Assembly: GCA_050084985.1 (NCBI GenBank)
Contig: JBITNC010000001.1
Coordinates: 94,240,001-94,304,000 of the forward strand
Reading direction: 5' to 3'
DNA from: Nageia nagi
Taxonomy: Eukaryota; Pinophyta
DNA length: 64,000 nt
Each line of letters starts with the position of its first letter. Within the stretch, counting starts at the first letter, position 1. A model generated the notes under the pieces. That model did not search any database, was not told where the DNA came from, and saw only the letters and a program-made list of their open reading frames with translations. The translations under genes were made by a program, and so were the position numbers. Of the stretch, positions 57,709 through 64,000 are shown piece by piece.

Positions 57709-59840
57709 ATGAATCTAAATGAAGAACAAAATAGGGTTTCTAAGAGTAAGGTTAATTTTAAGGATATTAGGATAAGTGATAGGGTTAATCTTGATTTACC
57801 TCTACAAGAGCTTGATCCTAATTATAGAATGGATACTAATGAAGATAATGATATTGAATCTATAAGTTCTAGCAAAAATATGGATATTATTGAACAAACT
57901 CCTAATAGGCTTAATGTGTCCATAAATGACTATGATTTTGAAAATGTAATTTTATGAAGTAATAATGATACTTCTAATAGTGATGCTAAAATTGCAAAGC
58001 TAGATAGAATTCCTAATCATGTTACATCAATAAAGGAATTGCTATCTAATAAAAAAAAGTTGGAATATTATCTTACTAATAATGTTGAAAATGTTATTGA
58101 TATTCTAACCAATTATGAATTATTAGAAGTGAAATATACAGCTTTGCAATCCTTGAATAGCTTGTTCTCTTATAAAAATACAATTTATATAAAGCAAAAG
58201 GTTCCTTCTATCAATAAATATGCCACCAATTATGTACAAGATTGTATACATGCCACTAGCAGCATGGAGGTAGAGAATACAAAACCCATAGATGAGGTAA
58301 CTATTGAGGATGTTGATGAGGAAGGTGAAGATGAATTCACACACCTGATTCTCAACCCTACAAATCATACTATAGGTACACTCCTTGATAAAGGTAAGGG
58401 TGTTGTGACTAATGAAAAAATTGTAATAGATATTGTTAAACAACTTTCTACTGTCATTAATAATTCCTATGAGCATAATCTTGGTTGGACAAAAGAATAA
58501 TATGACATAAAACTTGATGCTCTTTTTTTTTCTAAAGAAGATGATTGTTTTTGACAAGCTAATGAGGAACAACAACTAGAATTTATGCTAAAATTAGTTG
58601 ACATACTTGAACATAAAAAACTACATAGGATTGGGTCATTTTTATAACTAAAAGAAGTTGAACTAAGAAAGGAAAAAGTGAATAAATTTCCACTCAAATT
58701 AATACTATACCACCACAAATACCTCCACCACCCTCAAAGATTAATATACCTATAGATCAAAATTAGCAACCAAAACAAACTCCTGTAGTATCAAATAATG
58801 TAAAAATAATGGATGAAAGAATTGAGAAATTAGAAAAAGAATTGCTTGATGATGATGATGATGATTTCTTATTATGTTTAAAATGTTCTTTAATTGATAG
58901 AATTATTTCTAAAATGCTTGTTGGTAAAAAGAGTGAAATTTATAAAATTTGATGGTTTGCAAGATCCAAAAATTCATGTTCAAAAATTTCAGGAGGAGGC
59001 TATGAAATATATTCATGATAAAGATATGCTTACAAAATCATTTTCAAGTAGTTTAAAAGATGATGCATTGAAATGGTATTTTACTCTTCCTAAAAAGAGC
59101 ATTGATAAATATGAAGATTTGATACATCATTTTTTGCAAAACTTCATATATAACATTTCAAAAAAAGGTTCAATTTAAAGACTTGTGCAAAATTAAGCAA
59201 TTGCCTAACCAATCATTATCTGATTATGTAAAAATATGAAAATAAATTGCAAATAATATTATTGTGCCTGAGTAAGATTTAAAGGACACTTTTGCAAATG
59301 CTTTATTACCTATGTATAAATTATTAGCTATCTCTAACCATGATTTGACATAAGCTAAAATGATAGATATTTTGTTTAAAAAATAAGATTGCATATAGAA
59401 ACTTTATAATATACACTCTAAAAGATCTCAAGGGTATGAAAAGAAAGATAAATCCCAAATGTAAAAAAATAAAGCTAAATCTTTGGTATATGAAAAGAAA
59501 CCAGAAGTTGCTAAAACTAACATTGATAGAAGAAATAGTAGACCACAAAGGAAGTTTACAAGGCTAACTGACATTGTTGATAATATTCTCAATGTGTTAT
59601 TAAAAGAGTACCTTATTAAACTTCCACCAATGGTTCAACATCACTTTTCTAATGGTGTTACTAAAAAGTATAGGTATGAAGAATTTTGTAATTATCATAG
59701 GACACTAGGGCACCTAACAAAAAAATGTAGGGTCTTAAGAAACATCATTTAAGATTTCATTGACAAGAAAGTAATTTGAATTGATGATCATGATAAAGAA
59801 AATGATGGGCCTATACACCTTGATAATGAATAATTAGAGA
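57709..59840 (+). pseudogene. Gypsy-type gag (broken)
   Basis: Open plus frames follow each other with small shifts. 57709-57957 is an acidic N-terminal part starting MNLNEEQNRVSKSK. 58039-58500 is a 153-codon part ending near TKE. 58894-59178 matches the retrotransposon gag core (IKFDGLQDPKIHVQKFQEEA, then LKDDALKWYFTLPKKSI). 59483-59752 ends in EEFCNYHRTLGHLTKKCRVL, the Cys/His knuckle of plant gypsy gags (C-x-x-H-x(n)-H-x-T-x-x-C). The Gag protein would package element RNA. No protease or RT follows; the sequence becomes unrelated after about 59840. Confidence 0.82.
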
Positions 59841-60755
59841 TATTTATGAATCCATTACCAAATAGAACTCAATAACCAAGAGGATTCATTGGTTCAGTAA
59901 GTACTTCACAGTGTATGTGTTATTATTTTTCTTACAAAGATGGATGCAAGAAATAATGGCAACAAGTGAAGAGCTAAGATAAAATGTGGAATGGAAGGGA
60001 CTATGAAATAAATGTCGCTAATAGCATGCATGCTTGTTTTCATGTAGCCAATGATGTGATATGTACTACTAGAAAAGTACCTCTTTTTGTACTTGCATTC
60101 ACCAAATGTATATGGATTGCTAAACCATCCTAGGTACACAAAGCTATTGCCTAAAGTTAAAAATTTCTAATTTATAGTGTATGATATATAAGTTATTGTA
60201 TGGGAGGGGAAATGTGTATTTTTCATGGTCATAAGGGATAAATCACTATTTCACTGGGATTTTGGGTAGTTTATAAACAAGTCCCTCATATATGTTTCCT
60301 TCTAAATCATTAAAACTTACACCACTAATGGCATTCAACCTATTTACACAATAATAATGGTGTGCATTTCTCGAACCCAAATAAAAATAAATAGTATATT
60401 CATTATCCATAATATATGTTGATGTATTTTAAAATTCTAAACTCAATTTCTAAATTGATTAAAATAAAAAAATGGAGCATGTTCACTATTGCTTACATAT
60501 AGTACCTAGGGACCTTGTCTTCATTTTTCAAATTTGATTCTAGGTTACTTGTCAAATATTTCATTTTGCATACTTCTATATGAATTACTTTTCTTTAGAG
60601 ATTCATTTTAATAATGCTTAGAAAATAAAAATATGCAATGAACTGTATGATTTGTTAAATAGGTCTAGAAAATCATATCCCATAAATTATCAAAATAATG
60701 TAAAAGCAATTATCCATACATTCACATTCAATACGAAAGGTGGAGTAAAAAAGAG

Positions 60756-60756
<1 letters not shown>
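59841..60756. other. AT-rich sequence, nothing recognised
   Basis: No pol motif on the plus strand, where a gypsy polyprotein would continue, and no second LTR matching 56812-57639. Confidence 0.4.

Positions 60757-60799
<43 letters not shown>
60757..60799. repeat. (TA)n microsatellite
   Basis: About 43 bp of alternating TA, just past the 3' end of the minus-strand PMD gene. Confidence 0.95.
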
Positions 60800-60802
<3 letters not shown>

Positions 60803-60812
60803 ATATTACAAG

Positions 60813-62895
60813 CTAGTGGCTGGCACTACTACCACTACTCTTGATGTCATCAACTCTAGGTGACCTTTTGCTACCACTACTTTGTCTTGAAAAGGACACC
60901 CCACCTAATACCTCACTTGAGATAATACCATGAGAGGCCATTATTGCCTTGTCTCTCTCATATTTCCCCCTAAGTGTCAATATGTCATTGTCCCTCTTCT
61001 TAATCTTCTCCATTAAACTCTATATGAAGGCCCATTGCTCATTGGAAGGGGGCATGTCAACTCTTTCTTATAGCCTCTTTATAGATTGCTCCATATAGGT
61101 TGTATGTGTGTCCCTAATTGTTATGGTATCTTGTAGAGTGGATACCTCAGCCTTGAAAGTATTAAGCATCTTGATCTCAATCTTTGAGGCTACAGGCTCT
61201 GTATCTTTATCTTCTATAAGGCGCTAAATATCAAAAATTAGTTTCTTAACCAAGGAAAAATTTAAACATGATAATAAATAACTATAAGATGATTACCTAT
61301 GGCCATTAGGGGCACAACCTCTACTAATGCTACCAATATAGGTGTTGGTGTAGTAGGTGGTCCTTGCATGGGAATTTCATACATATGATTATCCAACTAT
61401 TGAGGTTCCTCATCAGATGATCCCTCATATATTGCTACTATAACCTTCTCCCATCATCATCCATTCCCAAGAGGGTTGGACATATTATTTCCCACCATTC
61501 CATAAGCCCTCTAGTAATGTCAGGTGCCATGGATATATCTATAGTTGCATCATGTACTCTAGGATCCTAACAAGTAATTCTCCATGCTAGGATATCTATG
61601 CTCCTAATGGAGCATACATCTCTATCATGTATCTCATGTAATATATAGGTGGAGGTGGGATTCATTGTTGGATCTTGAACTAATGGAGTAACTACTAGGG
61701 TAAGTAGGGCTCCATTAACTTCCTCTATTTCTAGAGGAAGTATGCTTGCCTCACCTAAGAAAGCTTATGGGAATCATCATCCCACACAAAGTCTACATAT
61801 GATACCCATACTACATCCTCAGGCTAGAGTCCATCCATCTCTCTTACCTCATTAGGTATGTGCTCATGACATCCAACATGTCAAGGTAATGTATGAGGGA
61901 TATCCCTCACCCTCTGTAATACTATGGGCCAAATGATAGCAATCTTCCCATAGGCCCAAATATATAGAAGGCCTACATGAACTATGGTGATGTTGAACTT
62001 GTTAACACTCATAAAATTAAATAAATCTCCCTAAAGTTAGGATAACACCAATGGGGCCCAAGCAAACTATGTCCCCTATGTGCATATCTCTTGTATAACC
62101 CACACCAAACCAAGTGGGAAGGAGGAGATACTCTTATCTAGACACAAATAAGTAGTGATGATGAAGGTGACATACAGCCTCAAATATCATCCAGATGAGG
62201 TAAATTTGCATGCCTCGACTAGTTGAGCATCCTAATGCTCCTAATCATGGTCCTCATATCTAGTCAATCATAAGTTGTTGTCTCTCATTATTGTTGGACA
62301 CTTCAACTTGGTGAACAAGCCAACCCCAGATAGGAATCTCCCAAATCTTGTATTCATTAAGCAAGATGACACTCATTTCACCTAGGGTCAAGTGAAATGA
62401 GTTCATATTTGGGTCCCATCTCTCTTCCAAAGTGATGATAAGGGGAAGGTATTATTGGATATGCTAGACAATCTCTAAATATCTCAAGCCTGAATGCATA
62501 AGGATGTCATCCTTATGGTTTTTCCTTTGCCATCTTTGCACCTTCTTCAAGGCTATCATGGACATGGGTTCACCTCTAATGTTAAACTTCCTATCTTGCA
62601 AAAATTAAATAACAAATAACATTTAAATAAAATCATGTGAATTTCTTACAAAAATAAATAAAAACATCTCATTGAAGGCAAATAAAAGGTAAATGAATGC
62701 AAGCTCAAATGACCAACTTAAGAGAATTATGCAAGGTTGAGGGTTTTGTATGGTCAAAAAAGTTATAAAAGTTTTGCAAAAAGAAACAAAAATACATAAA
62801 ACCTTACCGCATGCTCGAATGGAAGGCTATGCAAGTATTCAACCACATGTCCTCTTCTCAAAGACAAGGGCCTCTCCACCATACATCAATCCTGG
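60813..62895 (-). pseudogene. Plant mobile domain (PMD) gene, broken, with visible exons
   Basis: The minus strand starts with an exon near 62808-62895 reading VERPLSLRRGHVVEYLHSLP followed by FEHA, ending at donor GTAAGG (62807). A 213-bp intron ends at acceptor GCAAG (62595). The next exon contains HSGLRYLEIV near 62480, and LEERWDPNMNSFHLTLGEMS followed by V-I-L-L near 62370-62440. This is the PMD hallmark 'LVERWxPETxTFHLPxGEMTxTLxDV'. The C-terminal exon 60813-61013 encodes a charged helix (KIKKRDNDILTLRGKYERDK) and a Ser-rich tail. PMD occurs both in host MAIN/MAIL1-type nuclear proteins and in plant transposable elements. Internal stops show this copy is dead, and the setting suggests a transposon-derived copy. 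Confidence 0.78.
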
Positions 62896-64000
62896 TTCAC
62901 CATGACAACTAGATGAGTCAAACAAAAAATCAAATGATGGAAAGAAACAAAATCAACTAATTAGATGCAAAGGAGGATAAAACCAAATCACCAAGGTGGA
63001 AAGAAAAGTCTAATAACATATTAGAGCTTAGTCGATAAATAGCTAACAATAAGAAAGTAACAAAAGGTCAATGTTCCCTCCCTTTTGTTCAAATTTTAAT
63101 CCTAATTTAGATATTATATCCTCATTTTGAATGTCAATGTTAATACTTCCAAATGTGTTAGATTATATGGGTGAAACATAGAGAATTTTTTTAATTGCAA
63201 TATCTCTTTTTATAAAAATAATTCTACTACATTCACATCATCAATGGCATGTAATAGGTAAAATTAAGGTACAGTTTGCCTCATGCTAATAAAAAATGGT
63301 ACAAATATTAAGTTTGATTAATAACTTTATGCATTAATGGTCAAATTGATGATGTTTCCTTTTTATTGTTTATTGATGCTATATGGACATCATTGGTGGC
63401 ATGGTTTTTAGCAAAATTAGGAAATGATTCAAGTGCTATATTTCAATTTTGATTTTGTTAGTCCCAAAAAGATCATAAATTGGATACTACTTGATGAGAA
63501 GGAGATTTAAGTTCAAAAAATTTGATTTAATTAAATGAAAATGTCAAATTTTGATTTTGGAATTTATGCATGTTTTTGAAAGGTTAAAGGTTTGAATATT
63601 TATTTTTCAATGCTAATTGAATGTGCTATTTTTCATAAAGTATAATTTTATTGATAACATAAAGTTAGCGGTGTAAAATAAGTAAACTTATGGGTTATTT
63701 CAAATCTAGATTATATTTTCATAGTCTTAAAGGATCAAAATCATTGCCATCATGATTATATGGTTCCTAAATGGACAAAATGCATATCCAATCTAAATTG
63801 GTCAAATTATTGCTCACATGTTAAATATTATGAAAGTGTTATTTCATAATTTTATGGGGTACAATCTCATTTACTATTTTCAATTGAATATCATTACAAA
63901 TTGTAGATATTATATGAAAAATTTCATGCAACTAATAGTGTGTGGTTATGACAAAATTCATTACAAATAGGGCATGGTAAAATCTATTGCAAATCTAATT
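62896..64000. other. AT-rich sequence, nothing recognised
   Basis: No motif or notable repeat found on either strand. The stretch just upstream of the PMD exon could hold its promoter, but no element is evident. Confidence 0.4.

Noticed and set aside
58123-58718. Long minus-strand open frames (150 and 83 codons)
   Set aside because: They are the complement of the gypsy-type gag; they are hydrophobic and low-complexity, with no motif.
1-64000. tRNA, rRNA or small RNA genes
   Set aside because: No cloverleaf with conserved TTCGA-type loop or rRNA core sequence was noticed on either strand; this was by eye, so a tRNAscan run is needed to exclude them.
1-64000. An intact new defence or enzymatic system
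   Set aside because: Every recognisable coding block is a broken transposable-element or captured host-gene remnant; nothing suggests a functional gene cluster.

Overview
This is a stretch of a large, AT-rich, repeat-packed plant nuclear genome, with no intact host gene. Family content places it in plants: a CACTA transposase with the plant Transposase_21, DUF4218 and DUF4216 parts, Ty1/copia and Ty3/gypsy polyproteins, PPR fragments, a plant mobile domain (PMD) gene and a LINE. Most coding remnants carry stops and frameshifts. Heavy decay, deep nesting and absence of genes would fit a gymnosperm or another giant plant genome, but the species is inference at low confidence. || The left 36 kb is one nested stack. 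An old Ty1/copia element in minus orientation (copia-1; LTRs at 2368-4046 and 33114-35876) is broken inside its integrase by a second minus-strand copia (copia-2, 6174-31213), flanked by a perfect 5-bp duplication TTTAG. Copia-2 is broken just after its RNase H by a 19.9-kb CACTA transposon (7396-27318) with matching inverted ends and subterminal repeats. The CACTA transposase gene (minus strand, about 20545 down to 8478) is itself split by an 8.3-kb Ty3/gypsy element (11660-19937). The CACTA element also holds a spliced plus-strand accessory gene (about 22150-26617), a degenerate telomere-like (CCCTAA) tract between the two divergent genes, and a PPR gene fragment. || From 36 to 46.7 kb lie a decayed plus-strand copia integrase (37990-38330) and a pair of long direct repeats around 3.6 kb of non-coding DNA (40520-46650), which looks like a non-autonomous LTR element. 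Its right repeat is interrupted by a 986-bp CACTA-like element with a 3-bp duplication (AAA) that carries an antisense PPR fragment. From 46.8 to 57 kb lie the 5' part of a LINE, an LTR and tail of a third copia related to copia-2, several tandem-repeat arrays, and a second copy of a TIR element that also sits in a copia-1 LTR. From 56.8 to 64 kb lie an LTR, primer site and gag of a gypsy-type element, then a broken plant-mobile-domain gene on the minus strand. || No tRNA, rRNA, CRISPR array or bacterial-type system was seen. The most interesting points are the four-level nest with readable junctions, the two PPR captures by separate CACTA-type elements, the telomere-like tract in a divergent intergenic region, and an apparently unclassified TIR family.
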